A program made the position numbers and the translations under genes. This document shows, in pieces, positions 34,147 through 43,995 of a stretch of 64,000 bases of DNA. This DNA is from Codonopsis lanceolata (lineage: Eukaryota; Streptophyta; Magnoliopsida; Asterales; Campanulaceae), in contig CM028378.1 of assembly GCA_013146195.2 (NCBI GenBank), forward strand, positions 10,097,350 through 10,161,349, given 5' to 3'. The notes under the pieces were generated by a model. That model ran no database searches, had not been told where the DNA came from, and worked only from the letters and a program-made list of their open reading frames with translations. Position 1 is the stretch's first letter; each line of letters begins with the position of its first letter.

Positions 34147-35679
34147 TGTAAGACCCCGATTCGTTAGCTTGAATTGCATGCAATGCTCGCACTTCTTCCT
34201 CATGTGGATCGCTTATTTGATTTCTCGAGAGTCTAGATGTGTATGAGAGATCACATTAAGACCAAAATACTTTTAAGAGATGTCATTTAGTTAGCGTTAA
34301 CTTGCTAAAGTCACAAGTCGTAACTCGACGATAATCGAAATGCAACACGATTGAGAGTTTACTCGGGTTTTTGTGCTTCGACCTCGATTTGGTCCTAGAT
34401 CTTTACATGATGATTAAATAACATGTTTAGATGTGTTAGACTTCAATAAGGATGCATATATGTAAGTATTAGATATCATTCATAATATCCTTAATATGAT
34501 TTAAATCTTGTTTGAATGCTTGTCTAATCGACGGCTTGATTGTTACTTTACTTCTTGTCGCTTTTTCTTCTTTGTACGACTTTTTCGGTTGGTATTATTT
34601 TTGACCCTAGATGACTAGGTGAACTTGGGGAATTAACTTAGAATTATTTTGAGTGGTCGTAAACGCTTACACGCCGAAGCTTGATTTTCGAAATTCGCGT
34701 ATTTTCGAAGGCCACGATAGGTCTGTAGTATTTTGGCCATAACTTTGTGTACGAAACCGAATTCGATCCGTTTGATGTGTTTGAAACTAGACTCATAGAT
34801 CTTTCTAAACATACCTTTTGTGTAATTTTAGACGTGTATTTGGTACAGGACCATTTTGTAAAATGACCCGAATTCTGCTCTACTATAGTTGACCACTCAT
34901 TGTGTGTTAGACTTTCTATTTGGCCAACCTAACCTACCCAAACCCAACCTAACCCCACCCTAAACCACCCTAGTTTGACCTATCTATCCTCCTCTGCATT
35001 CTTGACAAGTTTTGGGAGCTTTGAGTGCATGCAAGCCACTTGGCAAGGAGAGAACATCAACATGCACTACATGCATTCCACTCTTCCCACTCACCTTTGC
35101 AAGCCTTGGGAAGCCAATACACCCACTAAGCCTTCCATTTTCTGTCATCTCTTTCCAAAAACGTGGCTGATCATTTCTCTAAGGTTAGAGAGGAGTTCTT
35201 GAAGGTTCTTGGTGATCAACAATGGTGGCCAAGTCTTGAGGAAGCCATTTCCAAACCCAACCATAGAAGAGGAGAGGGGGTCAAGGAGATCACGCACCCA
35301 CCTTTGCATGGACGTTTTGTACTTCTTTAGAGCTTGTTTAGGTGAGTTACAACATCTCTTCTTATCTTTTAAGCCTCATTGACCCTAGGGAAACAATCTT
35401 GCTATATGAGGTCAACGAGAGCACTTAGGACTTCAGAGATATGTTCTAGTTTATGCTATGTGATGAATTTGGGTTGTATGAACAGATTATAGACCTATTA
35501 TAAACCATGATTTTGATGTCATTTATATGTGGTAATGCATGACAAACCATTCTACTTTGTTGTTTAAGTATTGGGAGCATATTGGATGAGATATTAGGCT
35601 TGTAGAGAATGCCATGATCTTGTATGTGCTAAATGATGTATTTTGGGTTGTATAAACAGATTATGATCAGTTGTAAATC
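34147..35679 (+). mobile_element. LTR-like sequence beginning TGTAAGACCCC
   Basis: TGTAAGACCCCGATTCG is a common start of plant Gypsy LTRs and appears exactly where the pol remnant stops. The element runs into the N gap without a visible end. It contains a C-rich stretch at about 34926-34978 (CCTAACCTACCC and ACCCTAAACCACCC) and a phrase, GGGTTGTATGAACAGATTAT, repeated near 35470 and 35645. Orientation is assumed from the TG end only. Confidence 0.45.
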
Positions 35680-35779
35680 NNNNNNNNNNNNNNNNNNNNN
35701 NNNNNNNNNNNNNNNNNNNNNNNNNNNNNNNNNNNNNNNNNNNNNNNNNNNNNNNNNNNNNNNNNNNNNNNNNNNNNNN
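35680..35779. other. Assembly gap (100 N)
   Basis: One hundred unknown bases, a conventional scaffold gap of unspecified true length. Frames spanning it are meaningless. Confidence 0.99.
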
Positions 35780-38285
35780 AAGAAGGACCGATGGAGCTTG
35801 GAGAAAAGAGAAAAGTTGGAAAAAGCGGGGCAGCCAAGAAGCGAAAAGTCGGAAAGGTGAGAAGTCGGAAAAGCCAAGCAACTCAGGGATCACAACAATT
35901 AGGACTAGGGGCTTTCAAACCCCGGTATTTTCTTAGCCCATATCCTTAAGAGTATGCTCATTTGGTCTTGTTATTTTGAAAGCCCAACGAGTCTTCAAAG
36001 CAGGCTTCCAAAGGTATATTCAAGCAAATAAAATTCTTGCTTTTCCTATATTAGCTTGTCGAGTCTTCTTCTTGATCTCACGAGCACCACATATCGCCAA
36101 AATATACGTAAAAAAATGAAGATGGCGAGTCAACTCATGAAAAAACATGATAAATCTACGAGTTGATGATGAGTCATCAAAAGATATGGACCGAAACTTT
36201 TAAGAACACATGAAATCTAGAGCAAGCAAGTCGTCTTGACGAGAATCACCTTGACCCATTGCGACCGAGCTATTAAGCGGTACACTAGGGACTCCCAACC
36301 ATACACAACCCCTCCTAAATGCCTGAACAAACCCACCAATTTCCAAGCCTAACCATCTCAAAACAAACTTCTCAAAGCTGGGCTGCTCCACCTATTATAT
36401 ATATCACCAAGAGTGACAATCTTCTTTTATCCCAAGAGAGAAAGAGTATCTCTTCAAACATTCTCCCAAATTGCTCAGAGAGGTCAAAAAAAAAAAAATT
36501 TCCCTCTCACAAAAAAAAAAAAGAAAGAAGAAAGAAAAAGAGAAAAAAAAAGAAAAGAAAAAGCCTCTCTGAGCAATTTAGCTTCAAAATAATTCTCTCT
36601 AACAAAGAAAAACATCAATCACTCTTGGACCACCCCATAACCCACAGCAAAGCCAAAAGCCGACCTCCCAGCCATATCCACAACCAGGTCCAAAAACCAA
36701 CTTCTATCAAACCAGCGGCCTAAAGGCCACACGATAATCGCCTGCGATCGCTCCCTAAAATAACCAAACCCATGGCGAAAATACCTTTGAGCAAGAGGCC
36801 GATCGGATCCTCAATCCTAAAAGCTAAACCATCCCAAATGCTTGAACACTATACCATAACCTAGTCACCACCTATAGCTCTGTCGGATGCAACGTGATGG
36901 GTCAGGAACGAGAACTCCTTGCTAAAGACACATAAAATTATCAAAATATAAATGTTAAGTAGGGTCCATAAAACACTGTGATACTCGGCGATAAACTACG
37001 GATCATGACTCTTCTTTTTGTCCATTAGAGTCATCCACTTTTAAAGCATACTCATTTACTGTCTCCTATAAAGTTTCTCTCAATCGAGTCTTTACAGGTG
37101 TCTCCAGTTAATCTCTTGAAGCTTGCCCATCCCATCTTACAAAATTTGGTTGATTAAATTCATCACAGGACTTCTCTCGCCAAACTCATTGGATACCAGA
37201 GGCTCATCATCTCCAGAAGTGTCATTTCCATCTGAAGAGAGCGGCTACAAAACCATGATCCTTCAAGAATAAGCGGCTCATCTTCGCATGAGAAAGAATG
37301 GCTTCCTATAGGTAAAAGCTCGCTAGGTTGAAAACCCGAAGAAAGGGCCTAGGCAATTAGAGCAGAACAAAAAAAAAGGAAAAAAAAGAAAAAAAATGGT
37401 TCCTCCGAGGCATTGATTAGTAGGGCTCGCTGAGTCAGTTGAATTCCTTTTTGAATGATGCACTAATCGAAGCGAAAAATGACCCAACATCATTCGCCTC
37501 CATTTCAAATATCACCATCAACTCCCATACACATAACCCTCGAGCAACAAAAGGTCACATCTCAAGCTCTTATATTGCATTTCCATCACCTTGCCTTATC
37601 TTGTCTTAAGATCTTTAAGAAACAGATGGTACACATACACATGCAAAAGTTTAAAAAAAAAAAAAAAAAGAAAAGGAAAATTCCATCGTATGCTTGCATC
37701 CTTTGCTTGCATCTTTCTCTTGCATCTTACTCGGGTCTTACGCGGCATCTGCCAGATCACCTCTCGAATCCTCCGGCATCATCAAAGTCACAAAAAAGTG
37801 GCGTCGCAACAGATCAATCGGCAAAATGGGGCGAGAAAGCAAAAAAATCGACAACATAACAAAAGAAGAAATTTCTAGCCAGGCGGAAATAGCAAACAAA
37901 AAATAAAATAAAAATATAGAATTTTCGGTGAGGCAGGAAAATGTAACAATAAGGAAGAATTTCTAGCTAAGGTAGAAAATTGCGGCGACAAAAAGAAAAA
38001 AATATATATCTGACAAAAGGCTGGGCTGCTACAAAAATCCCCAGCAGTGCGGATAAAAACAACAAATCTGACAAAAGCAGCGACGAAGTCGAAAGGCAAA
38101 AGCCAAGGTAAGAAAAGGTAAGTATTTTACCCATTTTACGTGCATCAATAGCTGTGTTGGAAAACTTTCCTTTAAGGGGCATACAACCAGGATCGAGAGG
38201 AAAGGTTTTGTTAGCGACAAAAACGGCGCTCACGAGGAGGCGTCTGCGTATCACAACACTTGATAGACTACGCTTCTGACACGTA
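35780..38285. other. No gene recognised; A-rich repeats and hairpin
   Basis: Contains adenine-rich runs (36486-36560, 37368-37400, 37651-37668) and a 16-bp inverted repeat (36468-36579). Lysine-rich or phenylalanine-rich open frames are translations of the A-rich DNA. Around 37960-38120 GACAAAA and GCAGCGACGAAG-type phrases recur. It may be the untranslated 3' part or the LTR of a large Tat/Ogre-type Gypsy element, but there is no coding support. Confidence 0.35.
36468..36579. repeat. 16-bp perfect inverted repeat with an 80-nt purine-rich loop
   Basis: AAATTGCTCAGAGAGG (36468-36483) is exactly complementary to CCTCTCTGAGCAATTT (36564-36579). The loop is mainly A and G. Confidence 0.85.
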
Positions 38286-38289
38286 CATG

Positions 38290-39970
38290 CGATATGCAAT
38301 CTGAGAAATGCAATGGATATATCGCATTCAACGTTGCGATGCAATGATTGCATCCGTCTTTCGATGTCGTCACGATGGATATCGCATTCGGCGTTGCGAT
38401 GATGGATATTGCATCGTCTTTTCTAATGTTAATGCGATGAATATCGCATTGGTCGTATGATGGATGTGCATCCGTCCCTCAGTCAATGCGATGGATATCG
38501 CATTGGTACATTCTGCGATGCAGCGAATATTGCATCGGAAATGGATGTGTCGATGCGATGTATATAGCATTCGGCGATAACGATGCAATGGATATTGCTG
38601 TCGAATCCTTCGTCAATGCGATGGATATCGCATTCGGCTTAGTGTGATGCAATGGATATTGCATCCGTCCCGTATAGTCAATCACGATGCATATCGCATT
38701 AGATGCAATGGTATTGCATGTGTCTGATGGTATATATGATGCGATGGATGTCTTAATGCGATAGATGGCGCATTCGGCGTTGTGATGCAATGGATATTGC
38801 ATCCATCTTTAATGTGTCATCACGATGGATATCGCATTGGTGCGATAAATAGATATTGCATCCGATCCTTCCTTTAAGATGTCGTCATGCGATAGATATC
38901 ACATTCGGATGTTGTGATGGCGGATATTGCATCGAATCTTTAGTGTCAATGTGATGGATATCAATGGAGGTGCGATGCAATGGATATGCATAAATGTCTT
39001 CTGTGATGATGCGATGGATATCGCATCTAGTGTTGCGATGCAATGGATATTACATCGCATGATCAGTATTAATGCAATGGATATTGCATTATATTTTTAA
39101 ATTATGATGGATATTGCGTTTAGTGTTGCGATGCAATGGATATTGCATCATTTTTATGTTAATGCAATGGATATTGCATTATGTTTTTGTCAATATTAGG
39201 CATATGGATATTGCATTTAGTGTCGCGATGCAATGGATATTGCATCCGTTTATGTGTTAATGCAATGGATATTGTTTTAATCACGCAATGGATATTGCGT
39301 TTAGTGTCGCGATGCAATGGATATTGCATCCGTTTTTTGTTAATGCAATGTTGCGTTAGGTGTCTAAATGGATATTGCATCCGTTTTGTTAATGCAATGG
39401 ATATTGCATTATGTTTTGTAGATGCATAAATGGATATTGCGTTTAGTGTCGTGATGCAATGGATATTGCATCCGTTTTTAATGTTAATGCAATGGATATT
39501 GCATTATGTTTCATCGCGCAATGGATATTGTGTTTAATTATTGATGCAATGGATATTGCATTATGTTTAATGTCGGCGTATTAATGAATAATATTGCGTT
39601 TAGTAATAATGATGCAATGGATATTGCATCCGTTTTTACGTGTTAATGCAATGGATATTGCATTATGTTAAATGATATTGTTTAATATGCAATGGATATT
39701 GCATCCATTTCCGTGTTAATATTCAACAATGGATATTGCATTAAGTTTATACCTACGCAATGGATATTGCGTATTGTGTTCGATCTGATGATATTGCATC
39801 CATTTTAATGTTAATGCAATGGATATTGCATCTACGTTTTTCTGCAATGGATATTGCATTTAGTCATCGGTTATCAACGCAATGGATATTGCGTTTAGTG
39901 TTGCGATGTAATGGGTTTTTGCATTTTGATATGCTTTATTTTCACTAGGTTGTAATGGATATTACGCTAT
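38290..39970 (+). repeat. Array of about 45 imperfect palindromes, arms around a GGAT loop
   Basis: The core is an arm, GGAT, and the complementary arm. Clear units: CAATGCGAT/ATCGCATTG (38484-38505), GATGCGAT/ATCGCATC (39008-39027), TAATGCAAT/ATTGCATTA (39070-39091 and 39160-39181), GATGCAAT/ATTGCATC (39130, 39227, 39311, 39453), TACGCAAT/ATTGCGTA (39754-39773), AACGCAAT/ATTGCGTT (39876-39895) and GTAAT/ATTAC (39952-39965). Spacing is 25-45 bp. In the right half the three classes follow one another in order, giving a higher-order unit of about 85-100 bp. The left part (38.3-39.0 kb) uses GCGAT/ATCGC arms more often. Open frames across it are an artefact of the repeat. Confidence 0.95.
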
Positions 39971-39974
39971 CTTT

Positions 39975-40980
39975 CTGCATAACACTTGTGCGCATTACAA
40001 CAGCAGTCCCGGTGAGAACTAGATTGTTTAGTGTTCATGAATAAGGATACGTGGCAGACCTATTTCAATGGAAGCACGACCATCACAACAATAAAAAAAG
40101 AATAAATGCCCGGCAAGGTGGCAAAACATCGAGAATCGGCGAACTGCCACGGCGACCACTAGGGCACAAAAAGGTAAGTCAGTGCTGATATTCTACAGGC
40201 TCTAGAATAATCTTTTTTTTAGGAATTGCTGAGTATTTGTTTCAAAAAAACCAAAAGTTTGATTTCATAAAACAAAAATTAAAGATGGAATATTTCAAAA
40301 CACAAAAAAAAGAGGAATATTTCAAAAACACCAAAAAAGAGGAATATTTGAAAAAACAAAAAAAAGAGATGAGAAAAAAAAGGAAGGAAAAAGAATGTTT
40401 GAAAACGGATCTTTTCGGTCGAGTGCGGTTTTACGGATATTTGAAAGTTTAGGTTATGTTTGGAACAAGGCGGCGACCAACCCGGATCTTTCATAACAGA
40501 AAATTCTTCTTAACACGTTTCAACGACAAGGTATTGACCGGTTGAAATGTGGTAAAAAAACATTCAAATCTTCATAGTATTGATAGGTGACAACGGTTTG
40601 GACGGAGGAAGAATCTTTGCTTTCTTTTTTAAAAACACAAAAATCTTTTCCGTTGTGTTCTCAATCGGGCTTGACGAGGAACATGACATCCTCACTTGGT
40701 TGTAGTTTAGGTTTTGGCTTTGAACTACGTTTGAATGATTTCCTTTATCTCTTAAAGGGATACGTTATATTAGTAGGTTCCGACCATCGAGCACATTAAA
40801 TTCATATTTGCTTAAAATGTGATAATTTTTTATAATGACTAAAATGTCTAGGTTATAGAGTTTGGATAGCATGTTAGCGTGCATTATAGCTGCTACCAAT
40901 TGCATTCTCCGTTCTTAAATGAGCGAAATTGGAGAATTGGAAATCTCTTGTTTATCAACGATGTTCGTTTACTCGGTAAA
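39975..40980. other. No gene recognised; A-rich tandem at 40284-40375
   Basis: Three units of AGAGGAATATTTCAAAAACA (about 27-30 bp period) lie at 40284-40375. The rest lacks recognisable features. It may form the upstream part of the LTR described next. Confidence 0.4.
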
Positions 40981-41194
40981 CCTTAAGGTTGCCGTAAGAC
41001 TCCATGGTTGAGGGCTCTGAATTTAATAGACACCCCTTTTTCGTGCCTGGTACATATGAGACATAAAATATCAAGAAGCTGTTAAAACTTAATGAATGTC
41101 AAGTTCTGAGAGTCAAAAATGCAAAAGGAAGGATGCATGCTTGTGGCTTGTGAAGCTGCTGAGGGAAAGTGCAAAAACTAGAAGATGGAAGCTT

Positions 41195-41251
41195 GCATGG
41201 TGCGCACAAGACCCTTGGTGTCGCACCAAGGGTTCTTTCGCGCACCCATGC
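41195..41251. promoter_or_regulatory. Nested long hairpin upstream of an LTR TATA box
   Basis: Inner stem ACCCTTGGTG-TCG-CACCAAGGGT (41211-41233), perfect over 10 bp. Outer stem GCATGGTGCGC (41195-41205) against GCGCACCCATGC (41240-41251) with one bulged C. It lies about 110 bp before the TATA box. Confidence 0.7.
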
Positions 41252-41360
41252 ATTGCTGTGCGCTCTCTCGAAGAATTGAAATGGTACAACTCCTTAAGCA
41301 GCGGTACAAGCTGCGGATGCACGAAAAGCGAAGAAATGCAGGCGTATCCCTCTCCTCTAC

Positions 41361-41369
41361 TATAAATAG
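41361..41369 (+). promoter_or_regulatory. Probable LTR promoter TATA box
   Basis: TATAAATAG preceded by CTCTCCTCTAC and followed by AGACCCC, a strong plant TATA context within the LTR. No transcript evidence. Confidence 0.55.
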
Positions 41370-42305
41370 AGACCCCAGGCCTCTCATTTCCATTTGCTTT
41401 CGGTTCTGGCGATAGAAAAATCGCATGGCTATACTGCGATATCTGGATAGGATTAGTGCGAGAGGTGCGAGATAGGTGAGTGGAAGCCCCTAGAATCTCC
41501 AAACCCCATCCAAACTCACTGGCAAAATCAAAACCCATGGGTTATAAGTGATCTAGCTAGTTGTTAGGTATCCACCTCATTTCCCAGTCAAAAATCCCAA
41601 AGTAGCCGTTACTTTGCCGAAAGATGCTGGTGAAAAGTCAAAAATTAAGTCTAGGTTCCGCCCAACCAAAAAGGCCAAAACCTACCCAAATAATTGTCAC
41701 TCAGTCATTAAGTTGATAACCCCAAACCCTCATAAATAAGCGTTCAAATTACGCCCAAGCAAAACAACAACCACACAAACAACAAAAGACTCCCTCTCAC
41801 TGAGGCAGCAGAACGAGCAGCTGCCCGCTCTAAAAGGTAAAACAACTAAGGCCGATTATTTCTGTTATTTATATTTTCTCTCTTTTATTTATTTTTAAAA
41901 GTTGTTATTTAAATTCGCCAATGTAGCCCATATAAGCCGTTGTCTTTGGGATTAGAATATGAAATATTATGTAAAAGAGCCGTTATAATGGCCAAATATT
42001 CTTAAATATGTATGTAATTATTGGAAGGAGGCGACTGCGAGTCCGTAAATAATGTGGCCACGAATGTATTTGTTTAAATTTCCTGTCATTTTAATACCTT
42101 ATTTATTTTGCTAAATAAATGTGACAATAAGCATACTTGACCAAAACCATTTTCGAGACAGAAGAAAGGCGAGTTGGGTGCCTAGCACCTTCCCAACTCG
42201 TAACTTAGCCTCGAACCCGTTTTCTTTTCTATGGTTTATTTTTCTTTTATTTGGTTTTGCTTTATTTGCCTTAAAATAAAAATGGCGACTCTAAAACTTT
42301 CAGTC

Positions 42306-42735
42306 GGTGGGGCCTCGCAACATTCCCTCTTTGCAATTTCCGTTCTCCCCTAAAAAAGAGATATGGGAATGGAGGGGTGATGCATTCCCATATCTGGTAT
42401 CCCCTAAACAAGGGATAACTTGATGCGGAAACCCAAAGCTCCATAAGTAATCTGAATGTGCCATAAGGCTATTTTCAATAAATCCATAGTGGGGCGTCGC
42501 AATATCCTTTCTTGCACTTTTAGTTTTCCCCCTAAAAAGGGAAAATGGGAATGAAAGGAGTAATGCATTCCATTATCTGGTATCCCCAAAACAAGGGATA
42601 ACTTGATGCGAGAAACCATCGGTTCCCATATTGGATACAAAATCCACTCAAGGCAACCAGAGGCACATTCCAACGTGCTAATATAGGCGGCACTCCTCTC
42701 GCACTTTTGATTTCGTCTTCCCTAAACAAGGGAGG
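42306..42735 (+). repeat. Tandem repeat, period about 185-195 bp, 2.4 copies
   Basis: GTGGGGCCTCGCAACATTCC (42306) recurs as GTGGGGCGTCGCAATATCC (42489) and more loosely near 42686. Each copy includes CTGGTATCCCC and CAAGGGATAACTTGATGCG. It follows the Tat/Ogre-like primer site. Confidence 0.75.
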
Positions 42736-42819
42736 ATGGAGCGAGGCGATGGTGTCCACGCACTGCGCTGGCACCCCTATCCAAGGGCGCGAGGGCACGC
42801 AGAGGAGCCACGGGAACCA

Positions 42820-43797
42820 TCATCATCAGAGGTTGCCATCATCAGTCAGTTGCTTTCGAGTCACGTGACCACGTGTGTGCAACATTTGATAGTCGACGAC
42901 TTGGTCCGCTTGGATTTTTTTTTGGGTATTGAAGCCACCCGAACACCTTCAGTTCTCACTCTTAGCCAAGCTCACTATGCTACTGATCTATTACGGAAAT
43001 TCAACATGGAAAACTGTAAACCCGCTTCTTCCCCAATGATTCCTGGCTCGCACCTCTCCTCCACCGATGGTGATCCTATTCAGGATGTGACCTCATATCG
43101 CAGCATGGTGGGTGGACTCCAGTACCTCACTCTCACACGTCCCGACATATCCTTTGCTATGAATCAAGTCTCCCAACATATGCATCAACCACGTACAGGT
43201 CATCTTCAAGCTGTTAAGCGAATTCTTCGCTTCATCAAGGGCACTATCTCTCTTGGTATCCCGTTCCGATCTTCGTCGGATTTCTCGCTTCGCGCATTCT
43301 GTGATGCAGACTGGGCTGGCGATCCCTCCGATTATCGCTCCATCACCGGTGCATGTATTTTCCTTGGTCCAAATTTGGTTGCGTGGACTGCAAAGAAACA
43401 GACTACCGTTGCTCGTTCAAGCACCGAGGCAGAATATTGCGCACTTGCCACTATTGCTGCTGAAATCAAAAGGTTATCCTATTTGTACCGAGAAATGGGT
43501 ATCTACTCACTACCACCAATTATATTCTGTGACAATCTCTCAGCAATTCACGTGTCACGAAACCCAGTTTTTCATGCTCAAACCCGTTATGTAAATATTG
43601 ACTATCATTTTGTTCGGGAACTTCAAAACCGTGGTTTTCTCACTATCTCCTTTGTTCCCAGCCGTGATCAACTGGCAGATTTGTTCACTAAAAGTCTTAC
43701 CCGACCACGACTCCATCTCCTATACTCCAAACTGCAGCTGCACAATGTTTCGCTTGGCTTGAGGGCGGGTGATAGCAGCAACATCAATCTCCCTTAA
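42820..43797 (+). pseudogene. Ty1-Copia pol C-terminus (end of RT plus RNase H), long open frame
   Basis: Copia homology starts near 42820 (SSSEVAIISQLLSS) and continues DLVRLDFFLGIEA, LSQAHYATDLLRKFNME, SYRSMVGGLQYLTLTRPDIS, FAMNQVSQHMHQPRTGHLQA and KRILRFIKGT. RNase H follows: FCDADWAGDPSDYRSITGAC, WTAKKQTTVARSSTEAEYCA, FCDNLSAIHVSRNPVFHAQT, and the end SRDQLADLFTKSL. The RNase H acidic residues (D in CDADWAG, E in STEAEY, D in CDN) are kept. The YVDD reverse transcriptase box and everything upstream are gone. The open frame has no stops for about 320 codons and ends inside the LTR, so the truncation may be fairly recent. Confidence 0.92.
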
Positions 43798-43995
43798 GTC
43801 TGTTTTTGGAACCAAGGTGTACTTAGTGTATTCTTCTGTCCATATCATTTAGTTTGATTGATTAGCCTGATTTTTTGTAATTAGAGATTAGGCAATATTT
43901 TATTTAGGATACATCTTGCCAAGCAAGTCAACTTTGTATAAATAACTCATGAAATAAAATGAAAGGACAAGGCTGATTCACTTCCTTCTATCACA
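43770..43995 (+). mobile_element. 3' LTR of the truncated Copia (226 bp)
   Basis: The purine tract GAGGGCGGG runs into TGATAGCAGCA (43770). The LTR ends TTCTATCACA at 43995, directly next to TAGCTAAAC, which matches the other inverted arm near 54905. A TATA-like TATAAATAACT lies near 43936. A related LTR is at 57404-57645. Confidence 0.7.

Larger units (their letters stand above)
41000..42282 (+). mobile_element. LTR end of a Tat/Ogre-like Gypsy element, with TATA box and primer site
   Basis: A TATA box, TATAAATAG, sits at 41361-41369 in a CT-rich context typical of U3. About 0.9 kb downstream the sequence reads AAATAAAAA and then TGGCGACTC (42283-42291). TGGCGACTC is the start of the primer site used by Tat/Ogre-type elements, and the A-rich run before it is the usual LTR end. 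The 5' boundary was not located, so the start given is approximate. No gag or pol of that class is present to the right; a tandem repeat and a Copia fragment follow instead. Confidence 0.5.

Noticed and set aside
35594..35893. Frames running across the N gap
   Set aside because: They contain the unknown bases; nothing on either side supports coding.
36319..36723. Lysine-rich 134-codon frame
   Set aside because: It runs through an A-rich tract between the arms of a hairpin, and its composition explains its openness.
38370..39430. His/Cys/Ile-rich open frames on both strands
   Set aside because: They follow the palindrome repeat period exactly and are present on both strands, so they are by-products of the repeat.
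38290..39970. CRISPR-like array
   Set aside because: Repeats are regularly spaced and palindromic, but both repeat and spacer drift together, units form a higher-order order, and the surroundings are plant retrotransposons with no cas genes.
41096..41538. Overlapping frames of 89-141 codons on both strands
   Set aside because: They lie in LTR U3/R sequence with a TATA box and hairpin; no domain on either strand, and the sense and antisense frames shadow each other.
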